A stretch of DNA of 64,000 bases from Novosphingobium sp. (GTDB taxonomy: Bacteria > Pseudomonadota > Alphaproteobacteria > Sphingomonadales > Sphingomonadaceae): assembly GCF_030699305.1 (NCBI RefSeq), contig NZ_JAUYNB010000038.1, positions 124,001 to 188,000 of the forward strand, in the 5' to 3' direction. Shown piece after piece: positions 45,642-54,103 of this stretch. Both the position numbers and the translations under genes were made by a program. Under the pieces are notes generated by a model. The model saw only the letters and a list, made by a program, of their open reading frames with translations, was not told the DNA's origin and ran no database searches. Position 1 is the stretch's first letter. Each line of letters starts with the position of its first letter.

Positions 45642-45716
45642 TTATGCCGCCCTGGCATCGAGCGCGAGCGGGCTGATGCCGCCTCGATATGAATGGCGAC
45701 TTCGGGTGTTGTAGAA
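45642..45716 (-). pseudogene. IS3-type transposase OrfB, C-terminal fragment (part 2)
   Basis: The minus strand encodes TRSRHSYRGGISPLALDARAA and a TAA stop at 45642. Joined to the piece at 48250-48303 it reads as the C-terminal end of an IS3-family OrfB (YVNGFYN then RHS). The IS1595-type element separates the two halves. The rest of the transposase is absent. Confidence 0.8.
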
Positions 45717-45796
45717 GGAACCTATATATGTGCGTGACCCATTGACGTGGGTCACATAAACGCCTATATGCAGTGCGTCGGCTACGGAGATGCACG

Positions 45797-46711
45797 GTGA
45801 TCCAGTCTTTCAATTCCTTGCTTCAGATGATGAACGCGATCCCCGACGAGCAAACGGCGGTGGAACACTTTACTGCGATCCGCTGGAAGGATGGCGCGTT
45901 TTGCCCGCATTGCCAATCGGACCGCGTCTATCACTTCAGTGACAACCGCACGCACAAGTGCGGTGAATGCCGCAAGCGGTTCTCCATCAAGGTCGGCACG
46001 ATCTTTGAGGACAGCAAGATTCCCCTTCGCCAGTGGATGCTCGCCATCTGGCTAATCACGTCACACAAAAAGGGCATCGCCAGCACCCAACTCGCCAAGG
46101 ACATTGGTGTGACCCAAAAGACTGCATGGTTCATGCTGCATCGCCTTCGTCACGCTGCCCAGGCCAAGTCCTTCAACCGTCAGCTGTCGGGGGCTGTCGA
46201 AACCGACGAAACCTTCATCGGCGGGAAAGAGAAGAACAAGCACGCTTGGCAGCGCACTGGAGGTAAGCAGGGTGGCGCTGGCAAGATTGCGGTTCTTGGC
46301 ATCCTAGAGCGCGGCGGTGAGTTGCGGGCTGACATTACCCCCAATCTTCGCGCCCGCACTGTGCAGGAAGCCATCCGCGCCAATGTCGCACCGGGTGCTT
46401 CGATCATGACCGATGAACACGCTGCCTTTGTTGGCCTTGCCGGTGACTATTATCACCACCGGGTCAACCATTCGGCTGGCGAGTATGTCCGCAGCTTTTG
46501 CCTGCACACCAACGGGATTGAAAGCGTCTGGGCATTGTTCAAGCGCCAGATCATCGGCACCCACCATTACCTGTCGCCCAAGCATCTGAGCCGCTATCTG
46601 GCAGAAATGACATGGCGGTTTAATCGTCGCGATGCTGATGAAGGTCAGCGCGTGAATATGCTTTTGGGGCAGGCTGCGGGAAGGCTCCGCTATAAGGAAT
46701 TGATCGCATGA
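45797..46711 (+). CDS. IS1595-family transposase
   Basis: A 304-residue transposase. The N-terminus has a zinc ribbon (CPHCQSD, then CGECRKRF) and a helix-turn-helix (STQLAKDIGVTQKTAWFML). The catalytic core shows Asp in ETDETFIGG near 135, Asp in IMTDEHAAF near 205, and the Asn of the DDN signature in LHTNGIESVWALFKR near 240. A GTG at 45797 with GGAG 9 bases upstream is the chosen start. The reading frame is intact, so the element may still move. The next gene overlaps by ATGA. Confidence 0.93.
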   Translation: MIQSFNSLLQMMNAIPDEQTAVEHFTAIRWKDGAFCPHCQSDRVYHFSDNRTHKCGECRKRFSIKVGTIFEDSKIPLRQWMLAIWLITSHKKGIASTQLAKDIGVTQKTAWFMLHRLRHAAQAKSFNRQLSGAVETDETFIGGKEKNKHAWQRTGGKQGGAGKIAVLGILERGGELRADITPNLRARTVQEAIRANVAPGASIMTDEHAAFVGLAGDYYHHRVNHSAGEYVRSFCLHTNGIESVWALFKRQIIGTHHYLSPKHLSRYLAEMTWRFNRRDADEGQRVNMLLGQAAGRLRYKELIA

Positions 46712-47265
46712 GCGAGAAGGAAGCCCGCAACCCCCCGTTTGGTCTAGACATGCCCTATGCCGAGGCATTGGAACGGTTTATCGGGACTGACCGACAAGAG
46801 GCCCTTGGGGCCGAGGGAATCGAAACTCCGACAAACAGGAAGGGAATGCCGAACGTGCTGACTTGGGAAAAGAAGCTTTCGACCACGGATGCGCAACAGC
46901 AGACTTCAGGCGGGCTTGTGCCCTATCTGCGGCTAACCAGCGGCAATCTCTCAAGTGCAAGTTTCCAAACGTGGTTCAGGCAAACCTTCTTTGCAAACTG
47001 CACGTGGCAAGCTGGTCAGTTCAACAACAAGCCGGTGGAGGAAGCGCATGTGCCATTTACCGTGTCTGTGCAGGGCATCCAACTAGGCACGGTGCTGTTC
47101 AAGGCGACGCATGACGGCACCCGCCAGGACAGCCACAACGCTCCTAATACTTGGCTGCATTGGCCTCCCCAGATGGAGGCGGTCTTACAGAACAACAACT
47201 TTGCCAACTGCCCCCTTGTGCTGACCCGCGACGCTAGCGGCGCTTTCAGCATGGAGATTCAGTAG
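46708..47265 (+). CDS. Passenger protein of unknown function
   Basis: A 185-residue protein. The first ~35 residues (PFGLDMPYAEALERFIGTD) form a short helical module often seen at the start of small mobile-element proteins. The rest, with VPFTVSVQGIQLG, ATHDGTRQDSHNAPNTWLHW and VLTRDASGAFSMEI, looks like a compact beta-rich domain resembling the C-terminal part of NgoFVII-like nucleases. That resemblance is from memory and weak. The start overlaps the transposase stop and the end overlaps the methyltransferase gene by 7 bases. A role in target DNA recognition is possible. Confidence 0.7.
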   Translation: MSEKEARNPPFGLDMPYAEALERFIGTDRQEALGAEGIETPTNRKGMPNVLTWEKKLSTTDAQQQTSGGLVPYLRLTSGNLSSASFQTWFRQTFFANCTWQAGQFNNKPVEEAHVPFTVSVQGIQLGTVLFKATHDGTRQDSHNAPNTWLHWPPQMEAVLQNNNFANCPLVLTRDASGAFSMEIQ

Positions 47266-48101
47266 ACAAGCTGCCTGTCCAAAACCCTCTCGATTGCCTT
47301 GCGATATTCACGGGCGGGACTGATCGGGCTGACCGTGATGTCGCAGCCGGGGATGGCTGAAAGGCGTGTGTGGGCGATGTCGATCAGGTCCACCGCGCCG
47401 TTGCGGAACAGCTTCACATCCTCGTTCAACTCTATCCCGATAGCGTTGCGGCCTTCTAGCGCGGCGGCAACTAAGAAGCTGCCAGAGCCAAAGGCGTTGT
47501 CGAGAACAACATCACCAACCTCTGTGTAGGTGCGTATCAAATACTGCCCCAAGCCGACGGGCTTCTGTGTAGCGTGATAAACGGTTCCCTCGCTTTCGGC
47601 TGTCTTGTGATAGATTACGTCCGTTGGGTATCGACCACCCTCGCTCTTGATGTGGGCTGGGCGGAAATCACCGTAAGAGCCGGTTAGCTGGTCCTTGCGC
47701 ACGCCTTTGTCATACGCAGCGCCCGCGCCCATCTGGGGCTGGTATTTGGGTTGTCGGGGGTAGAATACGCAAATGTCCTCATGCTTCCGCAGGGGCTGTT
47801 TTTTGGCATTGAGGAAGTTGGTGGGCTTCGACTTTTCCCAAACCAGCTTGTATTTGAACCAGTCCTCGTTGCTGATTATCAGCCGCGCCGTGAACGGTCC
47901 CTGACCGGTCAAGACGACTGCCCCCTGTGGCGCTAGGATACGCTCATAGGCGCGCCAGAGCTTATTGAGGGGTATGACGCTGTCCCAACTGTTCTGGGTC
48001 GTGCCGTAAGGCAGGTCGCAGAGGATCAGGTTGACGCTGCGGTCTGGTATGGCTTCCATGGCGCGAAGGCAGTCGGCTTGGATTAGAGCAACCTTGGACA
48101 T
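47259..48101 (-). CDS. DNA methyltransferase (beta-class, N6-adenine/N4-cytosine)
   Basis: A 280-residue amino-methyltransferase. The catalytic motif IV DLPYGTTQN (DPPY-type) is near residue 27 and the cofactor-binding motif I NAFGSGSFLVAAAL comes late, near 215, the order of beta-class enzymes. A KPTNFLNAKKQPL-type segment and ATQKPVGLGQYLI are also typical. AAGGGAAA precedes the ATG at 48101. It is a passenger of the IS1595-type element; no clear restriction enzyme is next to it. It may modify host DNA or the element's own ends. Confidence 0.92.
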   Translation of the reverse strand: MSKVALIQADCLRAMEAIPDRSVNLILCDLPYGTTQNSWDSVIPLNKLWRAYERILAPQGAVVLTGQGPFTARLIISNEDWFKYKLVWEKSKPTNFLNAKKQPLRKHEDICVFYPRQPKYQPQMGAGAAYDKGVRKDQLTGSYGDFRPAHIKSEGGRYPTDVIYHKTAESEGTVYHATQKPVGLGQYLIRTYTEVGDVVLDNAFGSGSFLVAAALEGRNAIGIELNEDVKLFRNGAVDLIDIAHTRLSAIPGCDITVSPISPAREYRKAIERVLDRQLVY

Positions 48102-48249
48102 GGCAATTTCCCTTGAATGGAATCGCCAAAGAGACTCGCAGATTACGGTTGTCAAACGGTAAACCTGCCTGAGAAACCATCCTTTTTCAAGCCCTTAGAA
48201 ACTCAGGAAACTTTTTGAAAGGGTTGGGTCGCGCACGTATATAGGTCCC

Positions 48250-48303
48250 TTGTAGAAGCCATTGACGTACAGGAAGATGGCCACCTCTGCCTGCCGCCGC
48301 AAG
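48250..48303 (-). pseudogene. IS3-type transposase OrfB fragment (part 1)
   Basis: The minus strand reads LRRQAEVAIFLYVNGFYN and is continued by the fragment at 45642-45716 once the IS1595-type element is removed. It is a truncated relic; nothing of the transposase remains to its right. Confidence 0.75.
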
Positions 48304-48318
48304 TTCTGGCGCCAGATG

Positions 48319-48360
48319 GGAGGTATCAGTCGATGCGAAACGCTCTCTGCCGGTCAAGCG
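48319..48360. repeat. Dispersed intergenic repeat, copy 2
   Basis: Second copy of the repeat at 12401-12454 (GATGCGAAACGCTCTCTGCC then GGTCAAGCG). It directly adjoins the IS3-type remnant. Confidence 0.6.
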
Positions 48361-48454
48361 GCCCCTGACCCGCGCAGCCGCTCAGGTCATAAGGTTTTGC
48401 CACTCGGCCAGGGCGGCCGAATGGCGAAGCTGGCAGGTTCTCGACGTTGCCTGC

Positions 48455-48507
48455 GCCAGCGGGAAGCGGACATCCTTCATCACCACTCGGCGGATTACGT
48501 CAAGCGA
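48455..48507. repeat. Dispersed intergenic repeat, type 2, copy 2
   Basis: AGCGGGAAGCGGACAT followed by a CTTCATCACCACT and GGCGGATTACGTCAAGCGA matches 42880-42932 in the same orientation with about ten differences. It lies just before the 3' end of the MarR gene. Confidence 0.6.
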
Positions 48508-48525
48508 TGGCCGGGCCGTAACCGG

Positions 48526-48948
48526 TCAATTCAGCGTGGCCAGGAAAGCGCGCAGCGTCCCGGTAACTTTCACCAGGTTCTGTTCACCCACAACGTCGCG
48601 CACACTACCCTCCAGATCGCGCAGGATCGCCTGGGCGTCGGCCCGGATCCCTTGTGCCTCGGGCGCGAAAGCCACGATCCGGGCGCGCCGATCCGTCGGG
48701 TCGGGATGCAGTGCCACCAGCTTGCGCTCTTCCATTTCCGTCAGCAGCTGGCTCATCGCCTGGCGCGATATTCCAAGGTTCTCGGCAATTCGGGCGGCGC
48801 GGGTTTCACCGTTCGCCAGGTTGGCCAGGACCAGCGATTGCGACCGCGTCACTTTACCCCAGCCACGCTCTTCCAGCCGGGAACGCAACTGTTCATCGAA
48901 CCAATAGAAGGTCCGGACCAGATCGAGCATGAACAGCGAGGCAGCCAT
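48526..48948 (-). CDS. MarR-family transcriptional regulator (cluster B)
   Basis: A 140-residue winged-helix regulator (RAARIAENLGISRQAMSQLLTEM near 55-75; wing HPDPTDRRARIVAF). It is a close relative of the regulator at 34372. It is divergent from the flavin monooxygenase gene; site B1 between them has the form GTAAA-N5-TTGAC. Further copies upstream of the TonB receptor and the CoA ligase suggest that this protein controls cluster B and itself. The ATG at 48948 is preferred; 48990 would add 14 residues of unrelated leader. Confidence 0.9.
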   Translation of the reverse strand: MAASLFMLDLVRTFYWFDEQLRSRLEERGWGKVTRSQSLVLANLANGETRAARIAENLGISRQAMSQLLTEMEERKLVALHPDPTDRRARIVAFAPEAQGIRADAQAILRDLEGSVRDVVGEQNLVKVTGTLRAFLATLN

Positions 48949-49020
48949 ACCGTGCAATCCTACGTTTCGGCCCGCTATGGCAAGCCACAAATCCCCGTCT
49001 CACCGGAGGAATTGGATTTT

Positions 49021-49035
49021 GTAAACATTATTGAC
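49021..49035. promoter_or_regulatory. Operator-like site B1 (GTAAA-CATTA-TTGAC)
   Basis: An imperfect inverted repeat of the GTCAA-N5-TTGAC type between marR (start 73 bases left) and the monooxygenase gene (start 77 bases right). The right arm is part of TTGACA at 49031-49036, a good -35 box for the plus-strand gene, which fits repression. Confidence 0.6.
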
Positions 49036-49111
49036 ATTATTTTCGATCTCGCGATGATGGCCGGCGACGACGACCGGGCGAAAGCATCCGGCACCGCGTG
49101 GAGAGAACCAG

Positions 49112-50296
49112 ATGCTGACGACCGCACACCAAACCCGCACCGGACAGGACTGGAGCAGCTGGGCCGACGCGATGAGCGCGCGGCTGGCGCTGCGCGCGCA
49201 GGCCGCCGAAGCGGCCCGCACCCTGCAACCGGAAACGGTGGATGAGGCGGCGGCGGCCGGCTTCTTCGGGCTGCTGGCCCCGGTCACGGCGGGCGGACAG
49301 GGCGCGACCTATGGCGAGTTTCTGGACGTTGTCCGACGGCTGGGCCAGGGCTGCGCATCGGGTGCCTGGACGCTGTCGTTCCTGGCGCTCCACGCCTGGA
49401 TGCTCGCCAAGTTCGGGGCCGAGGCGCAGGCTGAACTGTTCAAGGATGGCGCGATGCCGCTCGCCCCCGCGCCGCTCGCGCCGACCGGCAAGGCCGAAAA
49501 GGTTGACGGCGGCTACCGCATCAGCGGGCGCTGGGAATGGGCAACCGGGGTCAACCACTCCGACTGGGTGATCGTCAATTGCCTTGAAGCGGGCACAATG
49601 ATCTCGCGCTTCTGCACGGTCCGGCGCGATGCGGTGCAAGTGGTCGACGTCTGGAAAGTCGCCGGGATGGCGGCCACCGGCAGCAATGTGGTGACGGCGG
49701 ACAATGTCTTCGTGCCCGAACACATGACCCTGCCTGCCAGCCAGATGGCAGCGGGGCATTCCCCCGGCGAAGCGCTTCACCCGGATTCGACGCTGAGCTA
49801 TCCGCTGCGCGCGGCGCTCGCACTCGCGGCGGCCACCCCGGCGCTGGGCGCCGCAGAAGGCGCGGTCATAACCTTTACCGAGCGGATGAAGACCAAGCTG
49901 GCGGCGTTCAGCGGCGGCGCGAAACAGGGCGATAACCCCACCACGCACTTGCGGCTGGGCGAAGCGCTGGCCAGCGCCCGCGCGGCGCGGCTGGTCTGGG
50001 CCGATGCAATCCGCCAGCTGGAAGCCGAAGGGCCCAATGGCGCGCAGACCCCGGTTGAAACCTCGGTCGCGATCCGGCTCGCCGGGGCCGATATCGTCCG
50101 ACTGGCCAACCGCACGATTGATATCCTGGCGGCTGCCGCCGGGGCCAGTTCCAGCTTTCTCGATGCGCCGCTGCAGCGCCACTTGCGCGATGTGCAGGTG
50201 ATCCGCGGGCACGTGATGTTTGACTGGGACCGCACGGCGGTGCTGGCTGGACGGGTCGCGATGGGGCAGCCGACTACCCCCGCCGACCTGCTCTGA
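49112..50296 (+). CDS. Class D flavin monooxygenase (acyl-CoA dehydrogenase fold, HsaA-like)
   Basis: A 394-residue oxygenase with the acyl-CoA dehydrogenase fold (GFFGLLAPVTAGGQGATYGEF, SGRWEWATGVNHSDWVIV, GMAATGSNVV, LDAPLQRHLRDVQVIRGHVM). The last motif and the lack of the acyl-CoA dehydrogenase Glu point to two-component flavin monooxygenases such as HsaA or p-hydroxyphenylacetate hydroxylase, which hydroxylate a phenol next to its OH using reduced flavin from a partner. No reductase gene is nearby. With the VOC and hydrolase genes it forms a hydroxylation, ring-cleavage and hydrolysis series. Confidence 0.85.
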   Translation: MLTTAHQTRTGQDWSSWADAMSARLALRAQAAEAARTLQPETVDEAAAAGFFGLLAPVTAGGQGATYGEFLDVVRRLGQGCASGAWTLSFLALHAWMLAKFGAEAQAELFKDGAMPLAPAPLAPTGKAEKVDGGYRISGRWEWATGVNHSDWVIVNCLEAGTMISRFCTVRRDAVQVVDVWKVAGMAATGSNVVTADNVFVPEHMTLPASQMAAGHSPGEALHPDSTLSYPLRAALALAAATPALGAAEGAVITFTERMKTKLAAFSGGAKQGDNPTTHLRLGEALASARAARLVWADAIRQLEAEGPNGAQTPVETSVAIRLAGADIVRLANRTIDILAAAAGASSSFLDAPLQRHLRDVQVIRGHVMFDWDRTAVLAGRVAMGQPTTPADLL

Positions 50297-50430
50297 AGCT
50301 CAACGCCCGCCGCGTTTGGTGCGCTGGTCGGCCTGGCGTTCATGCCCGCCGCGATCAAGCATCTGCCGATCCGGCTGAATGCATTTGCCGGGCCGGGTGA
50401 GGGCGCTGCAGTTGATTGTCAAACACTGTG

Positions 50431-50445
50431 GTAAAGTTATTTGAC
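50431..50445. promoter_or_regulatory. Operator-like site B2 (GTAAA-GTTAT-TTGAC)
   Basis: A one-mismatch copy of the cluster B palindrome, 231 bases before the TonB receptor start in the 379-base gap 50297-50675. Nothing else was recognised in that gap apart from site B3 and a ribosome-binding AGGGGAGG. Confidence 0.55.
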
Positions 50446-50551
50446 GACTACCGCCTTCAAGGATGAGCGCCAAAATGCTGTTTTATAAGACGTTATAGCC
50501 AATTTCTGCACGCTCACGCAGCCGGTCTGGCAATCCTACCACTTGATAAAT

Positions 50552-50566
50552 GGCAATGTAGTTGAC
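50552..50566. promoter_or_regulatory. Operator-like site B3 (GGCAA-TGTAG-TTGAC)
   Basis: A one-mismatch copy of GTCAA-N5-TTGAC whose right arm forms TTGACA, a -35-like box, 109 bases before the TonB receptor start. This is the probable promoter of the receptor gene. Confidence 0.6.
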
Positions 50567-50675
50567 ATTTATTTGATACAGCATAGCCTTGCAGCAGATC
50601 CGGATTTGATCGCACCACGCCAAACAGGCGGGGCGGCCGCCATCCGGCAGAGGATGATTTGAAGGGGAGGATGGG

Positions 50676-52868
50676 ATGATCAAGTTTCGCGCACACCTGC
50701 TTGTCGGAGCTGCACTTTGCCCGGCACTGCTGCTGACCGCAGCACCCGCACTGGCGCAGGACGACGACGACGACAGTAACGCCCTGGTCGACATCGTCGT
50801 GACCGCGCAAAAGCGCGAAACGAAGCTGGAAAAGACCCCGATGACGATCAACGTCGTCAGCGGTGAACTCGTCAACGATATGGGGATTTCCGAAATCAAA
50901 GGGCTGGCGGCCAACGTGCCCGGGCTGTCGATGCATGAATCGCCCGGCGGCCTGAGCGGGGTCAGCATTCGGGGCGTCGGCACTTCGGCCGGCAGTCAGG
51001 TGTTCGAACAATCGGTCGGGCTGTTTGTCGACGGGGTCTATCACCCGCGTGCGCGGCAATACCGCGATGCGCTGTTCGATATCGAACGCGTCGAAGTGGT
51101 CAAGGGCAGCCAGGGCGTGCTGTTCGGCAAGAACACCAGCGTCGGCGCGGTCGCGGTCATCTCGCGCGGGGCGGGATCGCAGGCCGGTGGCTATGTGCAG
51201 GGTCAGATCGAAGCCAACTATGGCGGCTGGTCGATGGACGGCGCGCTCGACATCGTGGCCAGCGATACGTTCAAGCTGCGCATTGCCGCGCTCTATGAGA
51301 ACATCGAAGGCTATGTCAGCAACCCCACCCGCGCCCGCGACGAGCCGGCTGGCGATCGCTATGTCATCCGCGCCGTGGCCGATTGGGAACCGACCGACCA
51401 GTTGAAGGTCCGCGCCAAGTTCCAGACCAGCCGGCTCGACACGATCGGCAACAACTTTGAATTCATCGCCAACCAGAACGTCGCCGGGCTGACGGCGCTC
51501 GGCGTGGTCGACGGCGGGCTGCCTGACTACACCAAGTACGAAAGCTCGGGCGCGTCGGGCGAAACGCTCGATTACCAGAAGAGCTATGACCCCTCGCTGG
51601 AAATCAACTACGATCTGGGCAACGATTATTCGCTGACCGCGATCACCGGGTATTCTTGGTTCAAGTTCCAGAACGCGTTCGATTCGGATTCAACCCCGCA
51701 GCCGTTCCTGCATTCGCAGTTCAACGAAACGTTCAGCCAGTTCACCCAGGAACTGCGGCTGGCCTCGCCCACTGGCAAGGCGATCGAATTCATCCTGGGG
51801 GCGTATTACCTGCATTCGACCACCAAGTATGATTACGTCAGCTATTACAATGGCTTCCCGGTTCTTGGCGGACTCTACGGCACGGTCTCGCAGCGCTTCA
51901 ACCAGACCGAAAACACCTTTGCGGGCTTTGGCCAGGGCGTCTGGCACATCGCCGACAACGCCCAGTTCACGGTCGGCGGACGCTTTACCACCGACAAGAA
52001 ATCGGCGAACTATCACAAGCGCCTGCTTGACAATCTGGGCCGCCCGACCGGCCTCGTGGCCGTGCTGGTCACGCCGACCGGCACCGGCACCGCCCGCGAC
52101 GTGACCGACAATACGTTCGATTTCTCCGGCACGCTCAGCTTCAACCCGACCGAGGCTTCGACGCTGTATGTGTCGGTCGGGCAGGGCAACAAGGGGGCTG
52201 GCTTCGTCAACCAGGCATCGATCGCGGCGCCGTCGCCGATCACTTTCCTGGTCCCGCGCGAACGGGTGACAACGTTTGAGGCCGGGCTCAAGGGCCGGTT
52301 CCTCGATGGCCGGGCCTACTTCTCGCTGGCGGCCTACCACCTTGAGATCAAGAACTATCAGGACAGCTTCTACAACTCGACCGCGCGCGCCTTTCAGGTC
52401 CGCTCGCTCGACGCGAAAAGCACCGGGCTGGAAGCCGAAACCCAGTTCAAGCTGGCCCCGTGGCTCACCGCGTTCGGCAACATGGCGTGGAACCCCACCG
52501 CCAAGCTCGACAATGGCGAGCGGATGCAGCGCGCGCCGCGTCTGACTTATACACTGGGCACGCGCTTCAACGCCGATCTCTCGCCCGACCTGTCGCTCAG
52601 CGGATTTGCGCAGCTGGTCCATTCGGACACGATGCTGCACCAGCCCGCCTCGGCCCCGGGGGACAACACCAGCCTGCCGTCGGATCTGGTCAGCGCCCGC
52701 GTGCAGCTGACGTATAACCCGCTGCAGCTAAGCTTCTTCGTCAACGCCAGCAACCTGACCAAGGAGGTCTACCGGACGTTCTCGTTCGGCAGCCCGATCG
52801 GGATGGGCCAGGTTGGCGCACTGAACGAACCGCGCACCTTCACGTTCGGGGTTCGCAAGAGCTTCTGA
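50676..52868 (+). CDS. TonB-dependent receptor (cluster B)
   Basis: A 730-residue outer-membrane receptor with a signal peptide ending ALAQD (~28), a TonB-box-like DIVVTAQKRE near 42, a plug domain (TPMTINVVSGEL, VSIRGVGTSAG, VEVVKGSQGVLFGKN) and a barrel that ends RTFTFGVRKSF. GAAGGGGAGG lies before the ATG. It resembles the cluster A receptor in class but not closely in barrel sequence, so the imported compounds may differ. A long hairpin follows it. Confidence 0.93.
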   Translation: MIKFRAHLLVGAALCPALLLTAAPALAQDDDDDSNALVDIVVTAQKRETKLEKTPMTINVVSGELVNDMGISEIKGLAANVPGLSMHESPGGLSGVSIRGVGTSAGSQVFEQSVGLFVDGVYHPRARQYRDALFDIERVEVVKGSQGVLFGKNTSVGAVAVISRGAGSQAGGYVQGQIEANYGGWSMDGALDIVASDTFKLRIAALYENIEGYVSNPTRARDEPAGDRYVIRAVADWEPTDQLKVRAKFQTSRLDTIGNNFEFIANQNVAGLTALGVVDGGLPDYTKYESSGASGETLDYQKSYDPSLEINYDLGNDYSLTAITGYSWFKFQNAFDSDSTPQPFLHSQFNETFSQFTQELRLASPTGKAIEFILGAYYLHSTTKYDYVSYYNGFPVLGGLYGTVSQRFNQTENTFAGFGQGVWHIADNAQFTVGGRFTTDKKSANYHKRLLDNLGRPTGLVAVLVTPTGTGTARDVTDNTFDFSGTLSFNPTEASTLYVSVGQGNKGAGFVNQASIAAPSPITFLVPRERVTTFEAGLKGRFLDGRAYFSLAAYHLEIKNYQDSFYNSTARAFQVRSLDAKSTGLEAETQFKLAPWLTAFGNMAWNPTAKLDNGERMQRAPRLTYTLGTRFNADLSPDLSLSGFAQLVHSDTMLHQPASAPGDNTSLPSDLVSARVQLTYNPLQLSFFVNASNLTKEVYRTFSFGSPIGMGQVGALNEPRTFTFGVRKSF

Positions 52869-52888
52869 CCGGCAGGCCCGACACGAAC

Positions 52889-52920
52889 CGGCCCGGGACA
52901 GGATATCCTGTCCCGGGCCG
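52889..52920. terminator. Bidirectional terminator, perfect 32-bp palindrome
   Basis: The two 16-base halves (52889-52904 and 52905-52920) are exact reverse complements, rich in CGGGCC, followed by TTCTGTTTCT. It sits between the convergent receptor and hydrolase genes and can end both transcripts. Confidence 0.85.
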
Positions 52921-52949
52921 TTCTGTTTCTCCGGAGGGTCTGGCGCCGG

Positions 52950-54101
52950 TTACCAGCCCTGGCTGGCTATCCAGCTTTTCACCACTTCGGCGGATTGACG
53001 GCAGAGTTCCGGCTGGCCGAAGTAATAGTGGTTGGCCCCCTTTACCACGTGATGCGTCTGCGGCGCGTTGACCGCCGCCGCCATCAGCCGCCGGGCGTGA
53101 TCGGGGGTGCAGGCATCGTCGGCGCTGTTTTCAATCACCAGCAGCGGCGCATGGATCCGCGCCGCGCATTTCAGGCCATCGGCGTTCGACAGGTCATAGG
53201 ACCACTGCGACAGCCATGAGCGCAGCGTGGAAAACCGCGCAAGGCCGACCGGCCCGTCGTTCACCACCACCGGATCGCCCAGATAGCACCAGTTCGGCGG
53301 GCGATCGCTGGGGTCTTGTGCGGGGTCGACGAACCGCGGATCGGCCATCGTCCCGTGAACCACGAACCCGCGCTCGTGGTTGCTGCGTCCGGTGCGGTGC
53401 AATTCGGCCAGTTCATCCTGCACCCAGCGCGTGATGCGGCGGTTGCGATCAATCTGCGCGGCACGGTAGCGGGCCATGAACTCGGCCGTATAGGGCGGCT
53501 GGTTGGGGCTCGCAGGATCGTAGATGTTCAGGTCCGGGTCGCGTTCGAACGGGCGGGCCTCATCGCTGACCGACGGGTCCATCCACTCGGTCAGCGTCTG
53601 GTTGCGCGACAGGTGCGCGGCGAGCAGCATCACCCCATCGGCCGGGATCAGGCCGGCCGCCGTCAGGTCGATCGGATCGCCCGCCGGGGTCTGGGTCACA
53701 GTCGGGTTCTCGGCCTCGGCCTGATAGAACAGCGACAGCGCACCGCCGCCGCTCCACCCGCCCAGCACGACATAGTCATAGCCCAGCCGCTCCTTCGCGT
53801 CGCGCACGCAGGCCCCCAGGTCGAGCGCCACTTTCTCCATGATCAGCGCTGCATCCGTGCCGCGATAGCGGCTGTTGCAGTAGATCACGTGGACGCCCAG
53901 CTTCGCCAGTTGCGAGGGTAGCGGCAAGTAGGACCCGCCGCCGATCGGGTGCATCATGATCACCACGGTATTGGACAGCGTTTCCGGCTGGAGCAGGTGC
54001 GCCTCCAGCACGACCTGCCCGACTTCGCCCGAATAGGTATCCTTGAACACCACCTTTTCGGAGAATTTGATGAGGTAGGGGATGCGGTTATATTTGCTCA
54101 T
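52950..54101 (-). CDS. Alpha/beta hydrolase (cluster B member of a paralogous pair)
   Basis: A 383-residue alpha/beta hydrolase: oxyanion region MMHPIGGGSY near 45, nucleophile VLGGWSGGGAL near 113, acid in ENSADDACTP and His in KGANHYYFG near 355. It shares its large insertion and several segments with the hydrolase at 16580. It starts 2 bases after the VOC gene ends, so the two are one operon. Hydrolysis of a ring-cleavage product is the likeliest role given this pairing, but direct evidence is lacking. Confidence 0.88.
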   Translation of the reverse strand: MSKYNRIPYLIKFSEKVVFKDTYSGEVGQVVLEAHLLQPETLSNTVVIMMHPIGGGSYLPLPSQLAKLGVHVIYCNSRYRGTDAALIMEKVALDLGACVRDAKERLGYDYVVLGGWSGGGALSLFYQAEAENPTVTQTPAGDPIDLTAAGLIPADGVMLLAAHLSRNQTLTEWMDPSVSDEARPFERDPDLNIYDPASPNQPPYTAEFMARYRAAQIDRNRRITRWVQDELAELHRTGRSNHERGFVVHGTMADPRFVDPAQDPSDRPPNWCYLGDPVVVNDGPVGLARFSTLRSWLSQWSYDLSNADGLKCAARIHAPLLVIENSADDACTPDHARRLMAAAVNAPQTHHVVKGANHYYFGQPELCRQSAEVVKSWIASQGW

Positions 54102-54103
54102 GC

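Larger units (their letters stand above)
45717..48249. mobile_element. IS1595-type insertion sequence with passenger genes
   Basis: The element is 2533 bp. Its ends are 25-bp inverted repeats with 3 mismatches: GG(A/G)ACCTATATA(T/C)GTGCG and on to GACCCA (left 45717-45741, right 48225-48249 inverted). An 8-bp direct repeat TTGTAGAA flanks it (45709-45716 and 48250-48257), the duplication size known for this family. It carries the transposase, a hypothetical gene overlapping it, and a convergent DNA methyltransferase. It lies inside an IS3-type remnant. The clean duplication suggests a fairly recent insertion. Confidence 0.9.

Noticed and set aside
45797..48101. Complete restriction-modification system within the IS1595-type element
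   Set aside because: The methyltransferase is clear, but the neighbouring protein cannot be called a nuclease on what can be seen; kept as a finding only.
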